A DNA stretch of 64,000 nucleotides from Adineta steineri. Lineage: Eukaryota > Rotifera > Eurotatoria > Adinetida > Adinetidae. This document shows positions 46,651 to 59,300 of this stretch, in pieces. A model generated the notes under the pieces. The model was not told the DNA's origin, made no database searches, and saw nothing but the letters and a program-made list of their open reading frames with translations. Position numbers and translations under genes: made by a program. Each line of letters starts with the position of its first letter. The first letter of the stretch is position 1. The DNA is taken from NCBI GenBank assembly GCA_905250115.1, contig CAJNOI010000138.1, forward strand, positions 186,001 through 250,000, given 5' to 3'.

Positions 46651-48915
46651 ATGCTTCGGTCAAAATTTATTTTTAAAATATTAATTTTATCACTTGCACT
46701 TAATTCCGTATTTATTTTGTATCTACTTTTACAAAATACTCGTCATGACTTTATCAATCGAAGTAATAATTTTCATGACGTTAATGACTTTTATTCTTTG
46801 AATAGTAATAATTATTTTACCTCGACAAATGTCAAAATTATACCCATGCCAAAGTTTGTTCAAGTAGAACATTCAAAATGTTTATTTCTGTCGAACGATT
46901 TTTCAATAACATCAAATCAAAAACCATCTAAATATCTAGAATTAGCTCTTAATCGTTATTCAAAATATATCTCATCACTTACAACACTTTCAATAAAAGT
47001 TCATCAAAATTTACCACCATCAAAAAATACATTGACTATTGATTGTTCATCAAGTAATTCAGGTGAAGATACTTATCCGACACTTGGTGAAGACGAATCA
47101 TATATACTGAATATTACAGAAACAGGATCATATTTATCTGGACCAACATTAACAGGTCTTATTCGTGGTTTATCAACATTTGTTCAACTAATCGAAAGAG
47201 ATACATCATCACATAAAAATTACATTCCATGCGTAAATATTGTTGATCGACCACGATTTCCATGGCGAGGTTTATCACTTGATGTGTCTCGTCATTGGAT
47301 GCCTGTAAATGTGGTTGAACGAACATTAAATGCAATGGAATTGGGTAAACTTAATGTTCTTCATTTACATTTATCAGACGATCAAGGTTTTCGTGTTGAA
47401 AGTATTGAACATAATTTATTACATGATCGAAAAGATTTTTTTACTCAAAAAGATATTCGACATCTTGTTGAATTTGCTAAACAAAGACGTATCCGTATTG
47501 TACCTGAATTTGATATTCCTGGGCATACAACAAGGTAATAATTCTTAGGCTAAGAAAAACATATTTTAAATATCTTTTTTAGTTGGTTTGTTGGTTATCC
47601 AGAATTAGCGACTGAGCCACGTCCGCATCAAGTTGAAATTCGATGGGGTGTACTGAAACCTACAATGGATCCAACTAAAGATAGTACATATGAATTTCTT
47701 GATAGTTTTTTTCGAGAAATGACAGCATTATTTCCTGATGAATATTTTCATATTGGTGGTGATGAAGTTGAAGGTTCTCAATGGATGCAATCTTTAGCAA
47801 TTAATACTTTTATTAATAAACACAGACTTGGAGATAAAAATGGTTTACAAGCTTATTTTAATAAACGTATACAAAAAATGCTTCGTAAATATAATAAAAA
47901 ACTGATAGGATGGGAAGAAATTCTTGATGAGTTTCGAGAAAATTTAGCAATTGATAAAGATGCTATTATACAATCGTGGAAAAGTCGAAAATCACTTGCG
48001 AATGCAATAGAAAAAGGTTATAAAGGTTTACTTTCTACTGGTTATTATCTTGATCATCTTCAACCAGCAACATATCATTATAGAATTGATCCAATTTTAA
48101 ATGATGAATTATGGTTATTTAATGAAGAACAATTAAGTCATGTTTTAGGTGGAGAAGCATGTATGTGGAATGAATATGCTTCGCAAGATACTGTGGATTC
48201 TCGTTTATGGCCTCGTATTCTTGCTATTGCTGAACGTTTTTGGTCTCCATCATCGATAAATAATCCTGATTTTCTTTACGAACGTCTCTTTCGAATGAGT
48301 CATTTACTTGATAAAATGAACACAGGTGTTATACATTTTTCATCCTATAAACTTAAATTAGAAAAATTACTTGCTAATACTGATAAAAAAAAAGATCTTC
48401 TACATCCATTTATAATCTTAGCTGATGTTTGTGAACCATATGGTTTTGAACAACGTAGTCAAAGTAATAAATATACCGCACTTGTACCATTAACAACATT
48501 TACTGATGCCTTACAGCCTGAAAGTGAACTTGTTTGGAAATTAGAAAATCTTCCATTTAATGATAAAATGTTTCGTGATATTTTTCAAAGATGGTCGCTC
48601 AATGATATACGTTTACGAGAATTATTTGATGATGTTGAAATAGCTAATAGTAAACGATTATGGGGACAAGATATTGGACAATTATCAAAAAATCTTGCTA
48701 CTATTGGTAAAATTGGTTTACAAGTATTAAACTATGGTGCAAAAAGAATATTACATCCTAATGCAAATGACTCCATGAATTCTTGGCCAATATCACAATG
48801 GATGGGATATCATAATCAAATGTTATATCAATTAGAGAATCAAGTTAATGAAGTACGATTAGCTGCTGTAAGACCAGTTCGACGTTTACTTAATTCAATT
48901 AAAATATTCACTTAA
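46651..48915 (+). CDS. Membrane-anchored GH20 beta-N-acetylhexosaminidase, bacterial-type
   Basis: Two exons, 46651-47534 and 47583-48915, close in frame to 738 residues. The start at 46651 is chosen because TTTATTTAG (splice acceptor) lies just before it; an upstream in-frame Met at 46603 exists. Residues 8-28 form a membrane anchor, giving a type II protein. A GH20b-like domain is followed by the catalytic barrel: FPWRGLSLDVSRHW, HLHLSDDQGFR, PEFDIPGH, and YFHIGGDEVEGSQW with the catalytic Asp355-Glu356. Then come GWEEIL, IQSWKSRKSLANAIEKGYKG, LLSTGYYLDHLQPATYHY, LGGEACMWNEY and RIWP-type RLWPRILAIAERFWSP. The enzyme removes terminal GlcNAc/GalNAc. About 180 extra C-terminal residues (LADVCEPYGFEQRSQSNKYT, VPLTTFTDALQPES) follow the barrel, as I recall from bacterial GH20 enzymes, not HEXA/HEXB (about 530). 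A transferred gene that gained an intron and anchor is likely; this is inference. Confidence 0.92.
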
Positions 48916-51900
48916 TATTTTTTGTTTGTTTTCGTTTTTTTTTATTCTATTTTTGTTACAAAACTACATCAAAATAAATAAATATTGACCAGTTTAATTA
49001 AATAACATTTGTGTTCGCGTTATAATAAATGCTAGAGGGTGTATGTCAAGATATAACCATCAATGTCTTATCATCATCACTGTCAATCGTTTTTTTTTTC
49101 TTGACATAGATTATCCTTGAATAGTGGAATCTAGCAATCGTTCTCAATGATCAAAGAGAAGAAGAAGAAAAAATAAAGAACGTCGTTCAACTTCTCATCT
49201 TTTTTATAAGTGTCAACATCATTTATCGTCTTATTTAGTGATTATATCAGTCTGCATACATTCGATAAAGAATATAACTACATCAGGCAACTACAAAAAA
49301 GAAATGGATTTAATGTGTTTCGTATTCAAGTAGAGTAAACAGGGCCTGCTGTTGGCGGTTCTAGTTTATATGCATACAGAATACAATCATCATATATTCT
49401 ACTGTGGAAATGATTTAATCATGCGGAGAAAATCTTTACAAAAACTATACTAACTAGTTACTAATTCAATATCGAGCTTCATTTAACGTGCATTGCCAAT
49501 CGTATTTACATTTGAAAGATAGCATAAACGAGTAAGAAAAAGAAAAAGTTGAAGTGAAACGGTATATTTACATTTCATATAACAGATTATTTCCTAAGCT
49601 GATCTAATTAATATATATAACGTCATGTTTAGATTTTCTTTTATGATTATCAATACTATCTTTATATATTAGGAAAAAAAAAGAATGTTTTTGTAATTTC
49701 TTGATTTTTTTATTAGGAAACAACATCTCGGGATTGCAATCTTCTTTTATATTACAATGAACAAATATAATAAAATAAAGGATTGAAGTCTACTCTAAAA
49801 GTCTATTAATGACATTTGTCGACACATGCGATTTTTATAGTAGTTGTCATCAATTTATTCTGACGGGTCTATCTATATCATCTACAAGAACTCACTTTTT
49901 CTCTCTTCTTACACATGCAAGCTAATCTTATTTTGACGATTAATGAAAAAAGAGGGAAAACTGTCTTTTTTTTCTATAGAAATAAATGTCAATCTGAAAA
50001 GTTTATTATAATTTTAACATTCTTTATTTTTAAACACCTTCCGGCTATTGAACTTTATTATTTAATTTTAAATGTCATGGAGTACATATCAGATAATATA
50101 ATTATCATAATTCTATTGTATTATACGTTCTCTTTCAATGAGATTTTTAATCTTCGATAACTTTCGAATCGATCGAGAAAGAAATTTTGTTGGTTTCGTT
50201 GTGCTATGAATCATAGACGAAATAAAAAAATACAAAAAGGACATTGAAAAAGAAAAAAGAGCAAATGAGAAAAAAGAAAGAAGAGAAAAAATAAAGTAAT
50301 GGTAACTTGCCTACACATATAGTTGAGTGCTTTAATGTTGAAGATCGAGCAATTTCCCGAAAAAGTCAATGCTTTTTACTATTCCCTCCTACCCTACGGA
50401 CATTATTTTATATATATACAATACCCATCACCTTTTCGAACTTCAATGATTCGTGACGATCTTGTCATCTTTAAAAATTAGTATTTAAATGACTTATGAT
50501 ATATAACCAGTTTCTTGTATCAAGAAACAAGACATTTTTTTTTTGTTTTCTCATGATTTCCGGTTATGAAACACTGAAATGATTATATTAGTTTATATTT
50601 AGTCTATCATGTTTTTTTTGTTCCTTTAAATGCTCAATCAATCGTTCTCATCGTTATTGTCGATAAGTATATTTCTCTCTCTCCCTTTTTTTACATATTT
50701 ATTCTTTTTTTTGCTTCTATACTCTCTCTCTGTCTCCTTTTCGCGTCCTTATAGTTAATCCAAAAAAGTGTATGAAAGAAAAATAAATCATTTTTCTCTT
50801 TTTGTATAGATCTCCTTGTCTACTTAGTATTTTATGCTCATCAACATTGATAACCTTTCTGATTAAATTCAGTTATGTAAAAGATTTGTAATTCAATCGA
50901 AGGATGTCTGTAAGTATTAGATTAGTACTCTATAGATACGAAATTATTACGATTAATTTTGTTTCTTTTGTTTGCAATATCTTGATATTGTTTGCCGTTA
51001 CATTCTTCATGCTTTTATGAATATAAATTACCTTCAAAAATGTGTAGTAGATTCGTATGTTATGCATGACGAATAAACTTGATCAATTCGCATGTTTTGT
51101 CTGCACAAACAATCCATATTCGACCTTCGTTTATATATATTTATAGAACATAAAAAGCCGAGAAATTTTAACGATAAGCAAATTCGAAATGAAAGCAGAA
51201 ATTTTCAATTTACTATGTTATTGTAAACAAATGCATAGAATGCGATAGAATATTTGATTCCGTATGAAAAAAAAAGAAATTCTTATTTTCTAGATTTAAA
51301 AATAGAATATCTATGTCTAATGGATAATACATCCTATGGGAGTACAAGACATTTATTTCCTTTCTGTGACATTTAATGATTCGATCATTAATTTTGTTTT
51401 TTTTTTATACACGTGAAAAACTCAAAGAAGTAATGATCGGTAAAGTAATTCATATAATTTTGTTTTTTCGTTATCTATTTAAAATAAAAAAAGAAGAAAT
51501 ATTTCAATGCATTTATATTATAAGGCATTTTAAGAGAAAAAACTCTTTTTGTTTTTTTTAATAGCATAAATTTTGAAGTGATACTTCATCTAACACTTTT
51601 ATATCATAATGTGTCGATCATTTTATATTCATTATTGTTCATAACCGGTTTATTACATATAATTTAAATGAATGTATGAGTTGCAGTTGTTATTTATTTC
51701 AGGGTAAGTTGATGAAGAAGAGTTTCTTATTTTGTCATATAAATTTGTTTTTTCTTAGTTAAATATTGGTATTTCTTCAACATAGCAAATATTCACTATA
51801 TTTATGTTTCTTTAAATTAAACAGTATTTTGTTGCATACTAATAATGAATATGTGCACATCATTAATCAAAATTATGCATAGTTTTAAGTTTTTTTTATC

Positions 51901-54100
51901 AAGATATATACTAGTTTTTTCGTTCTTTTTTGCTATGAGACATATTGTGATTAATGGACAGCCATGTTACGAAAAGGATCTGTCATGTATATAAAGTACA
52001 ATAATAATAAAAAGAAGAAGAAAAAAAAAACCTAACAATGAAATGCTTAGGCTATACAGAGAATAGTATACGAGAAAAAAAAACGATTGAATTGAATAGT
52101 ATGAAGGGGGAAAAGACGAAACATGTTAACGAGTATTGTATGTATGTATCCCATGGGAGTATTGTTAGCATATGTATGAAATAACTCGAGCTTTATCTAT
52201 GCGTGACGAATTCCTTCCTTATATCGTATGTACATATTTATTTTTATTTGTTTATATTTACAATATTTGCACAAATTTATTGCGTAATAGAGAATAAAAT
52301 ACCTGAGAACGAGACAGCTTGTTTTTATTCATTGTTAGCATTTCAACAAAAAATTTGTATATGTGGGCAATCTGCGCACTCATTAACACATTTTGCTTTT
52401 TTTTCCTGTATATAAGCAGAGTATTAAATGTGATAATGTTGATAGGGTGACGTGGTTTTTTTTGTTTATAGTAGTTTTCATCACAATTGCCACTCATCAC
52501 GTTCTATTTTCTCTTGCTTTCCGCCCATTTTTGTTTTGTTAATTATAATTTAGGTAATCGAATCGTGTTGGTATTTAATCTTATATGAGTAAAATAAGAG
52601 AGAACAAAGTAATAGATCAATTTCATCGATTGCTCTACCATAAATCAATTGTGTCGTATAATCGTTGTTGTTTTTTTTGTGATAACTCTACTGTAATTGT
52701 ATAGAATACTATGATAAGAGAAGATTTATTCTTTCCTTCGTATTTTTTTTACATTAGTTTTGTCTTCGGATTGTACATAGCTATGATAGTTATCAGATAC
52801 GCTGTATGGTCAGATCAATCAGACTATATTATTCATTTATATGCTTTGTAAAAAAATCATTCGATTTATTATAGAAGAAGATAAAGGAATTTGTTTATGT
52901 ATTTTTGCTTTGATCAAAAACACTAAAGTAAGAGAATAAATCTTATTATTTTATCATTGTGATGAGTTAATTTTGATCTGTCTGTAATTGGCATGCAATG
53001 ACACTTGATTCTTTTGCTTTTTCTATAAATATATTTATATGCATGCGAACTCATCGTAATAGGTGTAAGTTAGAAGAGGAGAAAACGGTTTTTTTCTTCT
53101 TTTTATCAACTACGTATCTTCTTCCCCTATCCATCTTTCAAGATAATCTATTATTATGAAAGACAAAAAGAAGAAGAAGAAGAAGCAATGTATAGATTAG
53201 TATTTCCATTTTGAAAAAAAACGGAGGCTTAGATTATTCCGTTGTTGTTAGTCTATAGATATAAATTCCTATTATCTTGAGAGAAAATGAGCATACGACG
53301 AATATATTTTATTTTTTAAGAATAAAAATATTTATGGACCACCTTCTGTGGTATGTTATGTGCAAGCCGCCCTCACTTTTTTCCTTCATCGGACGAGTGA
53401 AAATAGTAAACGAAGAAGAAGAAGAAGAAAAAAAAGAAGAAAAAAATTATTCGCAATCGAATTATTCTCCTAGAGAAAAAAAAACGAGAAAGAAACAAAG
53501 TAAACAGATGCACATAAAAAAACGCTGTGCTTTGTGTGTTTATTTCTATTTAGTGTACTGCATATCATATGCATAATTCGTTCTCTTGTTTTTTGTCTAT
53601 TGGACATCACAAAAGTATTTCGTATTTTCGTCAGGCAACTAAGAAAAAAAAATATATGTATATATATTTAAGAGTATTCAAATAATCAAATCTTGAGAAG
53701 AATAATTAAAGAAAAGAAAATCGATTCTTTTTTTTTCTGCTCGAACAATGAGTGACGATTTAGAGTAGCTTCTGTCAATGTGATGACATTTGTTAGAATG
53801 ACAGTCAATTGCAGTGTTGTTTGTTATTACTATTCTCATTTGACTTGTTTTCTTCGTCATCATTTAACAGGATTTTCTCTATTGGCATATGCCATTCTAA
53901 CTCGTTATACACGAATATTTTCGGCACTTTATATTTACGTCATATTTTCAAGTAGCAATATTAACATTTCTATTTGTTATCATATATTATTTTTTTTATT
54001 ATAGAGAAAATAGATTACATTATAATTTATTATTTAATATTAATCATATTTCATGGTCTAATAATCTAAAGTATTTTTTTTTTATTATAATAACAAATTA
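48916..54100. other. Gene-poor intergenic region
   Basis: About 5.2 kb of AT-rich DNA with many homopolymers and simple purine runs (for example near 53165-53190 and 53410-53500). Short frames at 49915, 51376, 52203, 53277 and 53780 show no domain or convincing splice structure. A long upstream regulatory region of the GPCR or an unrecognised 5' UTR exon cannot be excluded. Confidence 0.5.
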
Positions 54101-56074
54101 ATGGAAAAAACCAATCACAATAATTCTCTTTTATTTATTACTGTAAATTCGTCGACATCATCATCATATTATAATAATACAAATGGGATACAATCATCAA
54201 CATCTATTGATGATACAACAAGTAAATCTGAACATTTAAAAATTGTTGAAAATTTAACAACACATATAACACTTATTGTTTCTGTTATTGGTTTAATCGG
54301 TAATGCATGTACAATAGTTGTACTAAATAGACAATCAATGCGTAAATGGCGTTCGTCTATGTTATTGTCAGCATTAGCTGGTGTAGATTTTCTATATTTA
54401 TCAATTATATTTTTATCGATTCTTGATACATTAACAAATCAAGCTATTGGTCTACATCGATCATTGATATTATGTCAAGCAACTGTTTATATAACGCATG
54501 TTTGTTCATTTTTGTCAGCGAATTTTACATTATCATTTACATTGCAACGTTTTGTTGCTGTACTTTTCCCATTACATGCAAATACAATAATATCAAGTCG
54601 TTCATCAATTATAAATATATTAATTTTAACAACATTTGGTTGTAGTTTTTATTCGTTTAGTTTTTTTGTAACAAACGTAAGACTTCAAGAATGTCGGGAA
54701 GATGAAAAACATCCAGCATTATTTCCATTATTAATTGTTGATACATGTTTTACATTTATTTTACCATTTATATTTATTCTTCTTTTTAATTGTGCAATAG
54801 TTTATAAATTACGAAATAGAAAGAAATTTGCAGATATTTTTGGTAAGTATTCAACTTTTTTAATCTTTGATTTTCTGTTATTATTATTATTACATATGAC
54901 AATCGGAAGTTTCGAATGAAGAAAGATGACATTTAAGATTACTTGACAAACGGAAATTGATAATACTGTTATTCTATTATGTTTTCTCTATTTTTTTTCT
55001 TCAAAACATTATAAAAGAAGAAAGCGACATTCGAATCCTTGCGGTTTCGTTCTTCGAGTATATCATTTTTTTTTAAATATGATACTCTATTTCGTTGATA
55101 GAATAAGATTTTTTTTGTAAAAGGAATTAATGTATGTTACTGGTAGGATTTTAATTAATGATGAACTTGACAACATCATCAGCTATATATAAGATCGTAA
55201 TATATAAAACAAAAATAGTAGAATAAAAACGAGTCCTATTATCTAATCAAAGTTCGAAGACTTATATCAAAACTGTCAACAATTATTTTGACAGTGTAAG
55301 TGGAGTTTATAGGAAATTTGCTTGTCATTCTCGGTAGAAAAAATAGATTGAATCTAATCATATACTTTTATATTATTACGTGGGAAGAGATGAATACATC
55401 TTGTTTTCTGTTATCTAGGAACTTCATTACCAACAACAGGTTCTCGTAATCAACGAACATCATCACCACTTCGTTTATCAAAAGTTGATTTATATCATGA
55501 ACGTCAACGATTACATGAACAAAATACTAATAGCCATGATCATATTCCATTGAAAGATGAAAATTCAATGACAAATGGATTGCCCACATCAACACGTAAA
55601 ATATCATCATCCTGTCTTGAATCAACAGTAACTGGTAATGATTATCTTAAACGTCTCTCTCATTCACGTGTATCAACATTAACAATGTCAAATGAATTAT
55701 CACCTGTTTCATCATCAAATTCAAATAATCGACAAGCAATATCACAACGTACAACAAAAATGCTTGTCATATGTTCAACAACATTTCTTCTATTTAATTC
55801 TCCATATTGTGCTGTTTTACTTTATTCCATAATAACAAACCAAAATATGACACGTACACTTGGAATTTTAAGACATTTTTATTTTATGTCATTTTGTTTA
55901 AATTTTTTTCTTTATTCATTATGTGGAAATCGTTTTCGTCATGAACTGATTTTATTATTTAAAACATGTTGGTTAAAATGTTGTACACAAAATATTCGTT
56001 CACATTGGTTACGTATTGAAAAACTTCCACAACAATCAAGTTTTACACGTGTTACTCAAAGAGCAGGTGGTTAA
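54101..56074 (+). CDS. Rhodopsin-like GPCR, probably a peptide receptor
   Basis: Two exons, 54101-54842 and 55419-56074, join in frame to 465 residues. The outer N-terminus has several sequons (NNS, NSS, NNT, NLT). Helix 1 contains VIGLIGNACTIVVL with the GN of class A receptors. Helix 2 follows (SSMLLSALAGVDFLYL, with the D). Helix 3 begins after Cys (LILCQATVYI) and ends TLQRFVAVLFPL, where LQRF replaces DRY. Helices 4 and 5 follow, then a long polar third inner loop that carries the 576-base intron, helix 6 (TKMLVICSTTFLLFNSPYCA) and helix 7 (MSFCLNFFLYSLCGNRFRHE, where NFFLY replaces NPxxY). A Cys-rich end (CWLKCC) may be acylated. The pattern resembles FMRFamide/neuropeptide-type receptors of invertebrates; the ligand is unknown. 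Confidence 0.88.
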
Positions 56075-56380
56075 GATGCTTTATTATTATTCTGCTTTGG
56101 CTTCGTTTTTTTCTTATAAAGAAAAGATTATAAATGAGTGTCTGTGTATGCGCGTGTATGTATGGTGATAATTTCTTTCTCTTTTTTCTCTCTTCTCCTT
56201 TTTTTGTATACATAATAAATACATGTATAAGTTAAATTATATATATATATACAATATAGATTCTTTTTCTTTTAATAACTCGTTGATAAATAATAGTTCA
56301 AATAACATGTCAGAATTTGCGATAACGATAGATAGGAATATTCCTTCATTTACAACGTGCATTTAAAGTATACAAAAAGA
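56075..56380. other. Short intergenic spacer
   Basis: About 300 bases between the GPCR stop and the lipid transfer gene start. AATAAA-type sequence near 56213-56220 may end the GPCR transcript; an AT run lies near 56238-56252. No gene seen. Confidence 0.6.
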
Positions 56381-59300
56381 ATGCGAATATTCGTCTACGT
56401 TTTTCTTCTATTGTTCTTCGAATCACAAGGTTTGAATAAAAAAATCTATATAATTAGTTTTATTTTTATATATTAATAGACATAAGTTCTGCTAGTTCAA
56501 TTAACAAACAATGTGAGTGTCACAATTCCTAAGTTTCTATTAAAACTCAACTTTTAATTAGGTACATTTTTGGTAACTAAATATAAGTATATATCCAAAG
56601 CTGTTTTTCAACATGTACCTACTACGATAATTGATCAAACAGCATTAAATATAACAGCTGATGTGATTTATTATCAATCAACATCATTTTGTAATCAATC
56701 ATTTATTAAAGTAATCAGTCTATGTATTGTTTAAAATATTCCGTTTTTTCTTTCAATTTGTCTCAGTTACAAAATTTGACTATTGAACCACTTCAACATG
56801 ATAATATTCATCTGGATATAAAGCAATTTGAAAATGCAGTTTTCGAAATATTTCAAAAAACATTTGTCAGTGAAAATTTCCTTTGAATAAAGTTTGTAAT
56901 TATTTCTTCTTTAAGAATCTATTACAAAATAGAACGGATGACGTCATCCTCTCGTCTGAAGATTATATTAATCAAACTAATCAATATCGTCGAATAAAAA
57001 CAGTTCAAATAAATCATGGTCGATTTATAGGAAATTCTATATTTGCTGTAAGTTTATTGATTAAAAATAAGATTTTGTAAATTTTTCTTATCGTTAGAAT
57101 TATTTTTTAAATAAACTTTTTTCTCCAACTAAAACAACATGTGAATTCGTATTAAATATCAATGAAGAAAAACTTCAACATAGTATTTGTGTATCACAAA
57201 CTGCTGATCTTTTAACTATTGATCGACAAATTTATTTTCATAGTCAAATTGATAACCAAACATTTATTTTCCAAGATCAAAATTTAACGACAATTCAAAT
57301 AAAACACAAGACAAAAGAAGATTTTGATACAATGCTAAAACAATTTTGTATAAATAATGAATTAATTTCTCAATATCAATTAATTCATATGATGAATAAT
57401 GAACTTGGTGATGAAGATTTAAATAAAATACTTTTTCAAGATATTAATCAATATTCCAATTGTGAATGGTTAAAATCTTATCTTTAAAATATTTAATAAT
57501 TTCTGTTTCTCTTTTCTTAGGACATTAATCAATCAGAGTATAATTGGAGTTAATCGTTATCAATCAACAGAATATATTTTAAAAAGTTTTTATCATGATG
57601 AATCAATACTTGAACGTCATTTTGATGTAATCGAAAGAAAACCTAATGATTATACAAGAGAAATTCTGAGAAAATATTTTAATAATTCTTGTGAAATATC
57701 AAATTTAATTACACTTCGTAAGATAATATTTATTTCACAAGATAATCTAACAATCCAATGTGGATTAAATCAAAATAATAATATCAAATATCGTTCTATA
57801 GCATTACGTATTCTTAATAATCCAAAAAAATTTCAAAATCAATTACAAAATTTATTAGAAAATGAACAAGAATCTCCTACTATACGTATAATTACCTTTC
57901 AAATCATTTATTCATTATTAAATTCATCACAAATCGATCATTACATTGAAACAGTTCAATCAAACCAATTACGGTTTTATATGAAATCTTTATTTAAACA
58001 AACTTCAATTTGGTCAGCACATTCAGGTTCATATAGTTTTCCATTTGGAAAATTAAATGTTGTATTTCAAGAAAATTTATCTTTATTTTTTCCAAATATA
58101 CTACAATTCATACTTGCAAATAATACTGAAATTGATTTATATTTTGTAAGTTATAATCAATAGAAAATATATAATGATAATTGTTTTGTATGTTTAACAG
58201 GAACAAGAAATTTTAGTTATATTTGAAAGAAAATCAATAATACGTTTTTTAACAATTGATGATTTATTGAAATGGTTAAATAATGATCGATTATTTGAAA
58301 CGAAAACACTTGATGGGTTTCGTTTAAAAATAAATTTAAAAACTGATTTTAATCTGAAATGGTTTACTGGGTATTTTTATCAATTTAAAAATTATTTTCG
58401 AAAGTAAGAATATTTTATATCAGACATACGAAGTATATATAGTAGGGAGCTGCGGGTCGACCCAACCGGGTATGGGTCTGGGTCGGGTTCAAAAAAACGT
58501 GGACCCGCAGCTGTTTAATAGACAGTACCGAATGAATGTAGGCTATTGCTGCAAAAAAATTCTCCTTGTAGAACAAACGGTGCTTACACTTATATTGGAG
58601 CATAATTTGAAATATTATTCTTATTGTAGGTCAACTGCTGGTATTGTTTTAAAAATCCAGCATGGATTAGATCATATTATGACTGGCTACGAAATAAATT
58701 TTAACCTTGAATCGAATTTTAAAATAAATATTGAACAATATCAAAATACAACTTCATATATCTGGCGTGCAATACAAAAAGAAAATATTCTTTTTAAAAT
58801 ACAGTAGGATTTTATTTTTCTATCACATAATCTTTCTTTTTGTGTATTTTACTCAAAGACCATCAATAAATCCATTAATAGGTAATAAACAAATTGCATC
58901 GAATATTTCTTCGTCCTCAAACACAAAAGATTTTTGTTATATTATTCCACATTTTGATTCGAAAATTTGTTTATCAATTATTTTTAAACGACTATGGCCA
59001 ACATTTATTGCAGTAAGATATTCGAATCTTATAAAAAAAACTTTCACACATTTTTTTTTATTAGATTCGTTTACTTTCGGATGATCCAACACTTATCTAT
59101 AATGTAACTTCATCGAATAATTTAATTTATTTTAATATTCAACATAATAAAAAAATATTTCAATCTTATCATCTTATACGAAAATATAATGAACATACAT
59201 CAATGCCTTATTATATTGAATTTTCTACACCGATAACAAATTATACAACATTTATTGATTGGAAAAAACAAAATATAATTTCATTTAATTTCCTAAAAAA

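Noticed and set aside
53277-53576. 99-residue plus-strand frame
   Set aside because: A run of Glu and Lys codons from purine-rich repeats; no family resemblance.
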